In this document: positions 1 to 7,834 of the stretch, in pieces
How positions within the stretch are numbered: the stretch's first letter is position 1
Layout of the letters: each line of letters opens with the position of its first letter
DNA from: Bacteroidales bacterium UBA2939
GTDB lineage: Bacteria > Bacteroidota > Bacteroidia > Bacteroidales > P3
Direction of reading: 5' to 3'
Assembly: GCA_002349055.1 (NCBI GenBank)
Contig: DECD01000016.1
Coordinates: forward strand, 1-36,461
DNA length: 36,461 bases
Position numbers and translations under genes: made by a program
Notes under the pieces: model-generated
The model's input: the letters and a program-made list of their open reading frames with translations, nothing else
What the model was told of the DNA's origin: nothing
Databases searched by the model: none

Positions 1-107
1 GCACATATTGACGACCGCTCGCGGTCTCAAAGGAAATAAGGTTTATGCGTCTTCGCGCATTTATTTATTCTGACGTTCCGCGATGCGGAACTCAAAGGAA
101 ATAAGGA
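1..107. repeat. Hairpin block with a 16-bp direct repeat
   Basis: The 16-mer CTCAAAGGAAATAAGG occurs at 26-41 and again at 91-106. Each copy directly follows a small perfect hairpin: GACCGC/GCGGTC (13-26) and GTTCCGC/GCGGAAC (75-91). A third hairpin, ATGCG/CGCAT (45-60), lies between them and is followed by a T/A-rich stretch. The block reads as hairpin plus constant tail, repeated, and probably continues beyond the left edge. No reading frame explains it. It could be a REP/MITE-like repeat or the end of a longer array. Confidence 0.6.
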
Positions 108-298
108 ATATTATTTTTCAAAAGCCCTTTTTCAAGCATCAGGCAAGCATCTTCCCGCAATAAAAATGCCGCATCCACCCGCCAACAAAGCATCCCCCCC
201 GGTTTCATTGGCGACCAAGTTGATAGAAGGACAAAGGTTGTACCCAGGCGGATGATAGGGTGTTGGTACGGCGGTGGTGCGGTGAAAAGTTTTTTTTG
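108..298. other. Gene-free region upstream of the transglycosylase gene
   Basis: No credible gene is present; the minus-strand frame here is an antisense shadow that runs into mltD. Visible are two adjacent 11-mers beginning CAAGCATC (133-154) and a stretch at 251-283 that matches 26951-26983 upstream of leuS at roughly 28 of 34 positions. That stretch looks like a worn copy of the period-11 repeat family described at 26892-26982. Confidence 0.5.
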
Positions 299-330
299 AC
301 GCCAATATACTATATTTCGTTTTTTGGCGT
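299..330 (+). promoter_or_regulatory. Possible promoter and inverted repeat before mltD
   Basis: TATATTTC at 311-318 resembles the Bacteroidota -7 element TAnnTTTG. It lies inside a perfect 7-bp inverted repeat, ACGCCAA (299-305) and TTGGCGT (324-330), ten bases before the ATG at 341. No good -33 TTTG is seen at the usual 19-20 bp spacing. The inverted repeat could be an operator or a 5'-UTR hairpin. Confidence 0.35.
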
Positions 331-340
331 TAAGGGTGAT

Positions 341-1612
341 ATGAAAATAAGAAAGTATATATATATATTGCTGGCGGCGATGGTTTTCGGCGCGGTGCCC
401 GCGAGCGGGCAGTCGGAGGCCGAGATGATGACGAAGCGCTACACCGATGCCTACGACAGCCTGATGAATAGTTTCTACCTCCGCCAGTTCTCCCACAGCC
501 GCCTGTTGAGCAGCCGCGAGCTGAACATGGACGAGTTCGACATGATTCCCGACTCGGTGATTGCCAAGCGCCTGGCTGCGCTGCACACCGTGATTCCGAT
601 GACTTTCAACAGCGAAGTACGCTCATACATAAGGTTCTACCTCAAGTATATGTCGCGCCGACTCGACGTGATGCTCTCGCTGGGGCAGTACTACCACCCA
701 ATGTTCGAGGATGCCCTGAGCCGCTACGGTGTGCCGGAGGAGCTGAAGTACCTGACCATCGTGGAGAGCGCCATGAACCCCATGGCCACCTCGAGGGTGG
801 GTGCCGCCGGATTGTGGCAGTTCATGTACAGCACGGGCAAGCTCTACGGCCTGGAGGTGAACTCGGTGGTGGACGAGCGCAGGGACATCTACAAGTCGAC
901 CTACGCCGCCGCCCATTTCCTGAGCGACCTGCACCGCGTGTTCGACGACTGGACGCTGGCCATAGCGGCCTACAACTGCGGCCCCGGCAACATCAACAAG
1001 GCCATTGCCCGCAGCGGCGGCAAGCGCGATTTCTGGGAGATATACTATTTCCTGCCGCGCGAGACGAGGGGCTACATCCCCGCCTTTATCGCGGTGACCT
1101 ACGTGATGAACTACTACCGCGAGCACGGCCTGCGCCCCGTGGCGGTGAAGGTGCCCCTGCGGACCGACACGCTGATGGTGGAGAGCGACGTGATGATGTG
1201 CTATGTGGAGGAGTATACCGGTGTGGACGACGAGGAGCTGCGCACCCTCAACCCGCAGTACCGCGCCGACTATATCCCCGGTGCCACAGGTCCCTATCCC
1301 ATCTGTCTGCCGACGGACAAGATGGAGATTTTCATCACCCATCAGGACTCTATCTACGCCCGCTCGCAGGACAGCCTCGCACGCCGTCCGATGACGGTGG
1401 AGCCGAGGAAGACGAAAGGGCAGAGGGTCAAGGAGTCGAAAGGCGGAAGGAGTGGCAAGGGCGGCAGCGGCCGCTACCACACTGTGAAACGCGGCGAGAC
1501 CCTCTCGTCGGTGGCTCGCCAGTATGGCCTCTCGATAAGCCAGCTGAAGAAACTCAACGGATTGAAACGTGACCAAATCAACGTCGGCCAGCGCCTGAGG
1601 GTGAAAGGGTGA
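341..1612 (+). CDS. mltD: Membrane-bound lytic murein transglycosylase with LysM domain (MltD-like)
   Basis: Predicted periplasmic enzyme that cleaves peptidoglycan glycan strands to 1,6-anhydro ends. The 423-residue product starts with a signal peptide (KIRKYIYILLAAMVFGAVPASG). An SLT/GH23 domain follows, with catalytic Glu in the IVESAMNP motif (E142), then GLWQFM and AAYNCGPGN motifs. One LysM domain closes the C-terminus (about 379-421, beginning YHTVKRGETL). I chose the ATG at 341 over an upstream in-frame ATG at 260 because only 341 puts the signal peptide at the N-terminus. Upstream of ftsB and an NlpC/P60 gene on the same strand, so it is part of a wall-remodelling cluster. E. coli MltD has two LysM copies; one is seen here. 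Confidence 0.9.
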   Translation: MKIRKYIYILLAAMVFGAVPASGQSEAEMMTKRYTDAYDSLMNSFYLRQFSHSRLLSSRELNMDEFDMIPDSVIAKRLAALHTVIPMTFNSEVRSYIRFYLKYMSRRLDVMLSLGQYYHPMFEDALSRYGVPEELKYLTIVESAMNPMATSRVGAAGLWQFMYSTGKLYGLEVNSVVDERRDIYKSTYAAAHFLSDLHRVFDDWTLAIAAYNCGPGNINKAIARSGGKRDFWEIYYFLPRETRGYIPAFIAVTYVMNYYREHGLRPVAVKVPLRTDTLMVESDVMMCYVEEYTGVDDEELRTLNPQYRADYIPGATGPYPICLPTDKMEIFITHQDSIYARSQDSLARRPMTVEPRKTKGQRVKESKGGRSGKGGSGRYHTVKRGETLSSVARQYGLSISQLKKLNGLKRDQINVGQRLRVKG

Positions 1613-1680
1613 TTTAAAGTTTAAAGTTTAAAGTTTAAAGTTAAAGTTTACGGTTTACGGTTTAAAGTTTATAGTTTGAC
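1613..1680. repeat. Period-7 tandem array (GTTTAAA family)
   Basis: About nine 7-bp units follow each other from the mltD stop codon to the start of the next gene: GTTTAAA, GTTTACG, GTTTATA and finally GTTTGAC, with one unit a base short. The array fills the whole junction. Its last unit holds a TTG in frame with ftsB. See the findings for the window-wide family. Confidence 0.85.
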
Positions 1681-1693
1681 ATACGGGTTGGAA

Positions 1694-1981
1694 ATGGACT
1701 TAAAGAAGATAAAGGAAATAAAAGGACTGAAATACTGGGTGGCGACGGCGGTGTTCGTGCTGGTGATACTTTTCATCGACCCCAACAACCTGCTGGTGAC
1801 CATGAAGCTGGGCCGTCAGGTGTCGCAGCTCCACAATGAGGAGCGCGAGCTGGCTGAGGCCATCGTGGAGGACAGCATCAACAATGCCGCCCTGAAGAAC
1901 AACCGCGACGCCTTGGAGCACTACGGCCGCGAGAACTACTACATGAAACGTGCCAATGAGGATATATTTGTGATTAAATAA
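1694..1981 (+). CDS. ftsB: Septum formation initiator (FtsB/DivIC) family protein
   Basis: Small bitopic membrane protein of 95 residues. A short cytoplasmic N-terminus is followed by one membrane helix (about 14-30, WVATAVFVLVILFI) and a periplasmic coiled coil (about 40-75), ending in an ENYYMKRANEDIFVIK segment typical of Bacteroidota FtsB-like proteins. The family joins FtsQ-FtsL in the divisome and helps activate septal peptidoglycan synthesis; that role is inferred from family. The start is taken as ATG 1694; a TTG at 1676 is in frame but lies in the repeat array. It sits between two peptidoglycan hydrolase genes, which fits a cell-wall role. Confidence 0.85.
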   Translation: MDLKKIKEIKGLKYWVATAVFVLVILFIDPNNLLVTMKLGRQVSQLHNEERELAEAIVEDSINNAALKNNRDALEHYGRENYYMKRANEDIFVIK

Positions 1982-1983
1982 CA

Positions 1984-2150
1984 GGAGTGAAAGGGAGTGA
2001 AGGGGAGTGAAAAGGAGTGAAGAGACGATACTTCAAGCTAGCAATAGGATTGTCAAAATGATTATCAATAATAAAAAAACAAGTTGTGAGAAAGGCAAAT
2101 TTCATTTGTCCTTTCACTCCTTCTCACTCCATCTCACTCCCTTTCACTCC
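1984..2150. repeat. Opposed period-10 arrays forming a long inverted repeat
   Basis: Left arm 1984-2028 has four 10-bp GGAGTGAAAG-type units plus a short tail. Right arm 2106-2150 has the reverse complement (CTTTCACTCC-type, four units). The 45-bp arms match at about 38 of 45 positions, with a 77-base loop. The left arm begins just after the ftsB stop codon. The right arm is inside the next gene and encodes part of its signal peptide. The same arrangement with the same motif recurs at 22339-22450. Confidence 0.9.
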
Positions 2151-2723
2151 TTGGTACTCATTCTTCTCATGGCAAGTCTGACGGGCTGCAACGCGTTGCG
2201 CAACTTCATGTCGCACGACCTCGAGGATGAGGATTTTATCATCGGCCAGCTGTATGTGGACGAGATGGTGGACGAAACGCCGGTGATTGCCAAGCCTGTG
2301 GAGACTCCCAGAAGCAGTGGGAAGAACCCCCTGGGCCTCACCTACAGTCCCGGCGACAACCAGCAACTGTACGAGGCCATCAACTCGTGGCTCGGCGTGC
2401 CCTACAAATACGGCGGAACCGACCGCAACGGCATCGACTGCTCGGCTTTTGTGGGCACCATCTACAAGCAGGTCTATGGCGTGAAGCTCAACCGCACGGC
2501 CAACGACATGCTGAAGAACGTCACCCCCATCGGCAAATCGCAGCTGCAAGAGGGTGACATTGTGTTTTTCAAGAATTCGAAGGGTAAGGTGTCGCACGTG
2601 GGCATCTACCTAAAGGATGGCCTCTTTGCACATGCGTCGACAAGCAACGGCGTCAGCGTGAGCCGTCTGGACAACGCCTATTGGGAGAAACATTTCTACA
2701 AAGGCGGTCGGGTCAAGAAGTGA
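2058..2723 (+). CDS. NlpC/P60 (C40) family lipoprotein, predicted peptidoglycan endopeptidase
   Basis: Predicted secreted cysteine peptidase that cuts peptidoglycan stem peptides. With the ATG at 2058 the product is 221 residues. The hydrophobic lead ends in a lipobox (SLTGC, C44), so it should be a lipoprotein. The C40 domain covers about 105-220, with catalytic Cys in GIDCSAF (C128), His in KVSHVGIYL (H180) and a further His (H192). A GTG at 2007 is also in frame, but it lies in the left repeat arm. Much of the signal peptide (FHLSFHSFSLHLTPFHS) is a translation of 10-bp CTTTCACTCC repeats, so the N-terminus looks recently built from repeat DNA. It follows ftsB and faces the SUI1 gene convergently. 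Confidence 0.88.
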   Translation: MIINNKKTSCEKGKFHLSFHSFSLHLTPFHSLVLILLMASLTGCNALRNFMSHDLEDEDFIIGQLYVDEMVDETPVIAKPVETPRSSGKNPLGLTYSPGDNQQLYEAINSWLGVPYKYGGTDRNGIDCSAFVGTIYKQVYGVKLNRTANDMLKNVTPIGKSQLQEGDIVFFKNSKGKVSHVGIYLKDGLFAHASTSNGVSVSRLDNAYWEKHFYKGGRVKK

Positions 2724-2747
2724 CATAACCCCCTCCCCCTGCGGGTA

Positions 2748-2768
2748 CTCCCCCTTGAGAAGGGGGAG
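2748..2768. terminator. Hairpin between convergent genes, REP-like
   Basis: CTCCCCCTT and AAGGGGGAG form a perfect 9-bp stem with a GAG loop in the 61-bp gap between the NlpC/P60 and SUI1 stop codons. There is no T run on either side, so intrinsic termination is uncertain. C-rich flanks suggest a REP-type dispersed repeat. Confidence 0.5.
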
Positions 2769-2784
2769 AGTTGGGAATCTGGAT

Positions 2785-3096
2785 TTACTTTGTGTTTTTG
2801 TAACCGAGGGCCAGGAGGAGCGAGACGACTTTGTCTTTCACTTCGCCCTGGATGATGATTTCGCCGTCTTTGGCGCTACCGCCGGTGCCGCACTTGGTCT
2901 TCAGCTGCTTGGCCAGGGCTTGGAGGTCGTCGTCGGTACCCACGAAGCCGCGCACCAAGGTGACAGTCTTGCCGCCGCGGTGGTGACGCTCGATGCTCAC
3001 GCGGAGCTTCTGCTTGTCGGGAGCCAGGGTTTCTACCTCGGGTTCCCCGTCGTTATAGTGAAAATCGGGGTTGGTGGAGAAGACAATGTTGTTCAT
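2785..3096 (-). CDS. yciH: Translation initiation factor SUI1/YciH family
   Basis: A 103-residue protein of the eIF1/SUI1 fold. The N-terminal half is short and variable. The core runs about 28-100, with KLRVSIERHHRGGKTVTLV, then GFVGTDDDLQALAKQLKTKCG, then GEIIIQGEVKDKV, the family pattern. Bacterial YciH is thought to bind the ribosome and affect start-site fidelity, but its role is not settled. Start ATG at 3096 overlaps the upstream kinase stop codon by 4 bp (ATGA), so translation is probably coupled. It is the last gene of the six-gene minus-strand unit. Confidence 0.88.
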   Translation of the reverse strand: MNNIVFSTNPDFHYNDGEPEVETLAPDKQKLRVSIERHHRGGKTVTLVRGFVGTDDDLQALAKQLKTKCGTGGSAKDGEIIIQGEVKDKVVSLLLALGYKNTK

Positions 3097-3974
3097 TTGC
3101 GTGCAAAGATTTTGACCGAGCCGGGATGGTTGACGAAGTGGAGCTCCTTGCCCAGGTTCTCTCCCTCGCCGTCGATGTTGACCCACTTGTGGACGTTGCC
3201 CTCGATGACGAGCTCTTTGGCGCGGAACATCTCGGCATGCTGCGAGTGGTCGAGGAGGTTCATGAAGGCCATAGGGGCGGTGATGAGGATATGGTCGAGA
3301 GGTATCTTGTCGATGATGGAGATGTCGATGAGTCCGTCGCTGAGGTTGGCCTTGGGGGCCACAGAGAGGTTGTAGCCAAACTGGCGGCCGTTGGCCACGG
3401 CGATGAACCAGGCGCTGCGCTCGAGGGTGCGGCCGTCGACGGTGAGGCGGTAGGAGTTGCTCTGGTAGCTGGCGTATTCGCGGAGGATGAGGTTGGTGTA
3501 GGCCGCGAAGCCGCGGGTTTTGGCGGCTTTCATCAGGCGCGCGATGTAGGCGTCGAAGCCCACGCCGGCGGCGTTGACGGAGATATACTTGTCGTTGATG
3601 ACGATGGAGTCGATGAAGTGCTCGTTGCGCTGGTTGAGGAGCTTGATGGCGCTGGCGGGGCTGAGGGGAATCTTCAGCGAGCGGGCCAGGCCGTTGCCGC
3701 TGCCGCATGGGATGATGCCCATGGTGACGCCGCTGTCCTTGAGGCCCTGGGCCACGTCGTTGACGCTGCCGTCGCCACCCACGGCCACCACACAGTCGTA
3801 GCCCTGGTCGACAGCCTCGCGGGCTATCTCGGTGCCATGGTGGATGTGCTCGGTGTAGCGCACGGTATAGTCGAAGAGGTCCTGGTTGAGGTTCTCCTTG
3901 AGTAGGTTCTCTATCTTCTTCTGTTTGCCAACGCCCGAGATGGGGTTGACCACAACGACGGTCTTTGTTTTCAT
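3093..3974 (-). CDS. Diacylglycerol/lipid kinase family protein (YegS/DgkB type)
   Basis: A 293-residue predicted lipid kinase that phosphorylates diacylglycerol or a related lipid. The N-terminus carries VVVVNPISGVGK (about 5-16). The nucleotide-binding signature GGDGSVNDVAQGL (about 70-82) and PCGSGNGLARSL (about 93-104) follow, then a beta-rich C-terminal domain. Its ATG at 3974 overlaps the end of the LtaS-like gene by 4 bp and its stop overlaps the SUI1 start by 4 bp. Next to an LtaS-like enzyme, which would release diacylglycerol from phosphatidylglycerol, it may recycle that lipid; this is inference from context. Sphingolipid bases are an alternative substrate in Bacteroidota. Confidence 0.87.
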   Translation of the reverse strand: MKTKTVVVVNPISGVGKQKKIENLLKENLNQDLFDYTVRYTEHIHHGTEIAREAVDQGYDCVVAVGGDGSVNDVAQGLKDSGVTMGIIPCGSGNGLARSLKIPLSPASAIKLLNQRNEHFIDSIVINDKYISVNAAGVGFDAYIARLMKAAKTRGFAAYTNLILREYASYQSNSYRLTVDGRTLERSAWFIAVANGRQFGYNLSVAPKANLSDGLIDISIIDKIPLDHILITAPMAFMNLLDHSQHAEMFRAKELVIEGNVHKWVNIDGEGENLGKELHFVNHPGSVKIFARK

Positions 3975-5863
3975 TGGGCTAGGAGTTTGTTGTTCATTAC
4001 ACGGGTGAAATATTGCTGCACCACGGCTTTGAGGAAGCGGATATTCTTCGGGGAGCCGAATGCGTGACGGCCGCAGAGGACGGTGATGTCGTGCTTGGCG
4101 GGGTCGTCGGGGTTGTTGCTGACCATGCAGAAGTAGTCGTTGCCGAAGTAGACCTGCCAGCCCTGCGGCTGCTGTTTGATGCTCTTGCCGAAGGCAACGA
4201 TTTGGTCGTCGAACTCCAGGCGGTCGATGAGCGAGGGCAGGAGGTCGGTCTGCTGGACGATGCGCTGGTCGACGCGTCCCACGGGATTCTGCGGGTCGTA
4301 GACAATCATGGGGATGCGGTAGGAGCCGTCGTAGTCGAGGTACTCGGGGCTGAGGCCCGGGCCGCTGTGGTCGGCGGTGATGATGAAGAGGGTGTTGTCG
4401 AACCACGGCTGCTTCCTGGCCTCGTTGAAGAAGTGGCGCAGCGAGTTGTCCATATATTCGACGCACTTCAGGATGGGGTGCTTGCCCTCGAGGAAGCGGC
4501 CTTTGTACTGCTCAGGCAGGGGGAAGGGGTCGTGCGAGGTGACGGTGAAGACGGTGGTGAGGAAAGGCTCCTTGAAGGTGCTGGTGTGGCGCACGACATA
4601 TTGCAGGAACGGCTCGTCGTAGACACCCCATACGTTGTCGAAGTCCTTGTTGCGGCTGCGACTGTCGGCCTTGAACTCGTTGAGGCCGAGGTATTCGTGG
4701 AAACCGATGCGGGCGCATACCTTGTCGAAGTCCATCACGCCGTTGTGGCTGCCGTGGAAGAAGGCTGTGTGGTAGCCGTGGCGGTTGAGGACGGTGGGGA
4801 TGCCGGCGATGGAGTCGTTGCGATAGGTGCAGTTGACAAACGGCACGTTCATCAGCGTGGGGATGCCGGTGAGGATGGCCGTGATGCCCTCGATGGAGCG
4901 TTTGCCGTTGGCGCGGCCCTGGTAGACGGTGCTGAAGCGTGCCAGCGAGTCGAGGAAGGGCGTGCGGGTGTCGGCATCGGCCTGACGGTTGTAGGTGCCG
5001 CTGTATTCCTGGCCGAAGCTCTCGACGATGATGAGGACGATGTTTTTCGGCTGTTTCGGGAGGGTGTCGACGACCAGGGTGTCGGCAACGGGGCTGCCCA
5101 CGCCGCGGAACTCGGGGTTGAAGAGGCGGTCGGCCTCCAGCTGGCTCATGTATTCATGAGGCTCGAGCTGGGGCTGGAACAGGGTGCGGAGGATGTTGTA
5201 GCCGCTGTTGCTCACCACCGGGATGTTCTTGGGCTGGCAGAAGGTGGCGGCATCCGTCAGCTGGATGAATCCGCCGAAGCCGCCGCGCAGGAAGAACCAA
5301 GCGACGAGCAGTCCCACGCCGAAGCCGGTCCATTCGTTGGCTATGGCGGTGTAGGGGTTGCGCTTGGACAGACGGATGCGGAAGTTGAGGATGAGGAAGG
5401 CGATGATGATGAGGATGCCAAAGACAAAGGCATACCAATAGTTGACCATGAAGTGGGGGATGAGCTTGTCCATGGGGCCGCTGTTGCCGAGGTAGGTGAA
5501 TATCTCGTTCGACAGCATGCGGTAGGTATACTGGAAATAGGCCGAGTCGGCACCTTTGGCCACCAGCACCACCAGCCACGGCAGGATGTAGAGGGTCTCG
5601 GCGATGATGCGGTACCACTTCTTCCAGCGGACCTTGACAGGCAGGAGCATCAGGATGATGTACGGCAGTAGGACGGTGCAGACCGTGGCCATGCCGAAGA
5701 CGAAGTTGCCTCCGAGGATGCCCATCCATTCGCCGAAGCTGTCGGGGCGGAAGATGTGGCTGTTGGCCACGAAGAAGAGCACCTGCATGGCCAGCAGCGA
5801 GCCGAAGGCCAGCAGCAGCTTCCAAAGCAGGTAGATATAGGTGTTATGTCCTTTGTGTTCCAT
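3971..5863 (-). CDS. LTA synthase family protein, predicted phosphoglycerol transferase
   Basis: A 630-residue membrane protein with about five N-terminal helices (up to about residue 200), a linker, and a sulfatase-fold domain facing the periplasm. The domain shows NIVLIIVESFGQEYSG (metal site), a probable Ser nucleophile in NGKRSIEGITAILTG (LtaS proteins normally use Thr), and a DNTLFIITADHSGP metal motif. LtaS relatives move glycerol phosphate from phosphatidylglycerol to a glycan or lipid; phosphoethanolamine transfer or sulfatase activity is less likely. It sits between gldB and a lipid kinase with a 4-bp overlap to the latter. The acceptor could be a glycan made with the GT90 enzyme two genes upstream. 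Confidence 0.85.
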   Translation of the reverse strand: MEHKGHNTYIYLLWKLLLAFGSLLAMQVLFFVANSHIFRPDSFGEWMGILGGNFVFGMATVCTVLLPYIILMLLPVKVRWKKWYRIIAETLYILPWLVVLVAKGADSAYFQYTYRMLSNEIFTYLGNSGPMDKLIPHFMVNYWYAFVFGILIIIAFLILNFRIRLSKRNPYTAIANEWTGFGVGLLVAWFFLRGGFGGFIQLTDAATFCQPKNIPVVSNSGYNILRTLFQPQLEPHEYMSQLEADRLFNPEFRGVGSPVADTLVVDTLPKQPKNIVLIIVESFGQEYSGTYNRQADADTRTPFLDSLARFSTVYQGRANGKRSIEGITAILTGIPTLMNVPFVNCTYRNDSIAGIPTVLNRHGYHTAFFHGSHNGVMDFDKVCARIGFHEYLGLNEFKADSRSRNKDFDNVWGVYDEPFLQYVVRHTSTFKEPFLTTVFTVTSHDPFPLPEQYKGRFLEGKHPILKCVEYMDNSLRHFFNEARKQPWFDNTLFIITADHSGPGLSPEYLDYDGSYRIPMIVYDPQNPVGRVDQRIVQQTDLLPSLIDRLEFDDQIVAFGKSIKQQPQGWQVYFGNDYFCMVSNNPDDPAKHDITVLCGRHAFGSPKNIRFLKAVVQQYFTRVMNNKLLAQ

Positions 5864-5877
5864 GGTCTAGATGATTG

Positions 5878-6813
5878 TTAGGGTCTCCATCCGGAGGTTT
5901 CGAGAATCTTGCGGCTGTCGGTCTCGGCAAAGAGTTTGCCGAGGCTGGCGCCGCTTTTTTTCATATATTGTTTGACAATCTGCCATCCGATGTAGGCGTT
6001 GGTGCGTGGGGCAGAGCCGTCGCCGAAGGCATTGGTCTTTGGGGCGTCGTCGAGGAGGTTGCGCAGCTTGGCCATATCGGTGCTGAAAAGCACGTCGTTC
6101 TGGATGAGCCATCCCCACACGTTCTCCAGGTTCTCCTCCATCCAGTCGAGCTGTTCGCGAGAGTAGCGCAGCTTGACGGTGTCGGGCGTAGCGGGCAGCA
6201 CCTGGTCGAGGAAATAGAGCGTTTTTCCCTCGGCAATGGCATAGTCGAGGAAGGTGAGGTCGCCTTCGGGCAGCACGATGTGTGCGCGGGCGGCGGCAGA
6301 CATGGCGTCGGATGCGATGTATTCGCGGCGGCAGAGGCGTGTGATGTAGGTGGGCACCCCGAATTGCTGCATCTCCTCGCTGTGGCCGAGGGTGTAGCAG
6401 TCGATGGAGATGGCCACATCGGTCAGGTTGCTGAAGACGCGGTTGGGATAGTTGCCGATGTCGGCGGTGATGAGGGTGTAGAAATTGCGGTAGTCGATTT
6501 CGGGGCAGAGCTCGCGGGCGCGCGCTGTGGCATCGCCCAGCTCCTGCTCGAGCCACGAGAGGTCGTGGTAGAGGCTGTCGGTGACGGCATAGACATGATG
6601 CACAAAGGGGTCGTTGACGAATCCATTAAGTGCAGCCATGAATTCTGGATTCTCGGGGTGGTAGTTGAGCAGCGGGGTCTGAAAGTCGGCGGCATTGCCT
6701 TGATTGGCAAAGAGGAACTGCTCGAAACGGTGTATCGTCACCGGCTCGGCCTTGTGGCCGCAGGCGGCAAAAGCCAGCATCGCTGGCAGCAGGTATGTGA
6801 GAAGACGTCTCAT
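5878..6813 (-). CDS. gldB: GldB-family lipoprotein
   Basis: A 311-residue predicted lipoprotein: signal peptide with AFAAC lipobox (C18), then a soluble domain with the family's pattern of conserved aromatic and acidic residues (PENPEFMAALNGFVNDP, SIDCYTLG, IGWQIVKQYMK near the C-terminus). GldB was named for gliding motility in Flavobacteria, where it is essential. Homologues also occur in non-gliding Bacteroidales, so the name does not imply motility here. The ATG at 6813 shares one base with the GT90 stop codon. The family call rests on overall pattern, not on a catalytic motif. Confidence 0.72.
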   Translation of the reverse strand: MRRLLTYLLPAMLAFAACGHKAEPVTIHRFEQFLFANQGNAADFQTPLLNYHPENPEFMAALNGFVNDPFVHHVYAVTDSLYHDLSWLEQELGDATARARELCPEIDYRNFYTLITADIGNYPNRVFSNLTDVAISIDCYTLGHSEEMQQFGVPTYITRLCRREYIASDAMSAAARAHIVLPEGDLTFLDYAIAEGKTLYFLDQVLPATPDTVKLRYSREQLDWMEENLENVWGWLIQNDVLFSTDMAKLRNLLDDAPKTNAFGDGSAPRTNAYIGWQIVKQYMKKSGASLGKLFAETDSRKILETSGWRP

Positions 6814-7829
6814 CAGTTGGTCAGTTTGAAATATTTCTCCAGCACGCGGAGACCTATGTAACGCTCGCGGCGCAGGTCGCGGAACTGGTCGACGTAAAGG
6901 TTGGCGTTGCGGGCCATTTCTTTGGCCTCTTTGATATGGCTGCTGTAGTAGTCGAGCTGTTGCTCGAGGTCGCTGAAGTCGTCCTTCACCTCCACATAGT
7001 GGACTCCCGGCACCAGCCGCTCTTCCATGAACCACGACTCGCACGTGGGCTTGGGCATGACGGCCAGCGAGTTGCTCGACATCACCCAACGCAGGTTCGA
7101 CGCCACGTCGTTGCCCTCGAGAGCCATGATGTAGCGGTAGTCGAGGTGCTCGTAGAGCGAAAGGCGCGGTGCGGCGTTGCCCGAGTTGGGAATCTTCTCT
7201 TCGGCAAAGGGGCTGCCGCCCGAGAGGGTGTTGGCCACGTCAACGCGCGTGTTGCCGGCGAAAGTGTTGCAGAACTGTAGTCGGTTGGGCCGCTGGCCGA
7301 TATAGCCGCGGAAGATGGCGCGGTCGGCCTTGGCCTCGAAGGGACGGCGGTCGCGCAGGTAGACATAATGGCGGCACTTGTCGAGTTTCAGTAGCACGCT
7401 GTTGCTATTGTCCTCGCTGCCCTGAGCGTGGGTGTCGTTGCTAAGGCTGCGGCTCTTCACGATGGAAGGGTAGGGGGGAATGTCGCGCACGTCGCCGAAG
7501 ACGTAGTTCCAGCGCAGCTCGGGGTCGAACCATTGCAGCAGCTCGCGGCTGTCGTAATAGTAGGTGCTGCCGTGGTTGCGTTTCAGCAGTCCGCCGATGG
7601 TCTGGGCACCGGGGCCGAGGGCGCGGTGCTCGTCGAAACGGCAGTAGTAGTTCACGCGGTCTTCGATGTAGGCTTCGTCGTAGAGCCGTCGGCATGCCTC
7701 CATCTCGTGCTTCATGCGGCCGCGGAACAGGATATCGGGTAGAATATCTCTAAAGCCGGCTTTGAGGTAGTAGCCGGCTTTAGAGTTTTTGCCACTGTGC
7801 AAGATATAGCCTATGGTTGCGTTGGCCAT
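6813..7829 (-). CDS. Glycosyltransferase family 90 (CAP10/LpsA-like)
   Basis: A 338-residue predicted glycosyltransferase without signal peptide, likely cytosolic and acting on cell-surface glycan. Signatures include RAIFRGYIGQRPNR (about 170-183) and, in the C-terminal half, DYRYIMALEGNDVASNLRW with SSNSLAVMPKPTCESWF, the GT90 nucleotide-sugar region. Relatives act in LPS core or capsule assembly; sugar and acceptor cannot be told from sequence. It begins 5 bp after the DUF349 stop codon and overlaps gldB by one base, so it is firmly within the operon. The single GT, without an LPS cluster, suggests one glycan-modifying step. Confidence 0.85.
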   Translation of the reverse strand: MANATIGYILHSGKNSKAGYYLKAGFRDILPDILFRGRMKHEMEACRRLYDEAYIEDRVNYYCRFDEHRALGPGAQTIGGLLKRNHGSTYYYDSRELLQWFDPELRWNYVFGDVRDIPPYPSIVKSRSLSNDTHAQGSEDNSNSVLLKLDKCRHYVYLRDRRPFEAKADRAIFRGYIGQRPNRLQFCNTFAGNTRVDVANTLSGGSPFAEEKIPNSGNAAPRLSLYEHLDYRYIMALEGNDVASNLRWVMSSNSLAVMPKPTCESWFMEERLVPGVHYVEVKDDFSDLEQQLDYYSSHIKEAKEMARNANLYVDQFRDLRRERYIGLRVLEKYFKLTN

Positions 7830-7834
7830 GGGGC

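Noticed and set aside
2748..2768. Confident intrinsic terminator between convergent genes
   Set aside because: Good stem but no T tract on either strand; listed with modest confidence only.
4013..5671. 552-codon plus-strand frame opposite the LtaS-like gene
   Set aside because: Val/Glu/Gly-rich shadow frame; the minus-strand product has clear motifs.
5878..6813. GldB as evidence of gliding motility
   Set aside because: No other gld or spr genes are in the window, and GldB homologues occur in non-gliding Bacteroidales.
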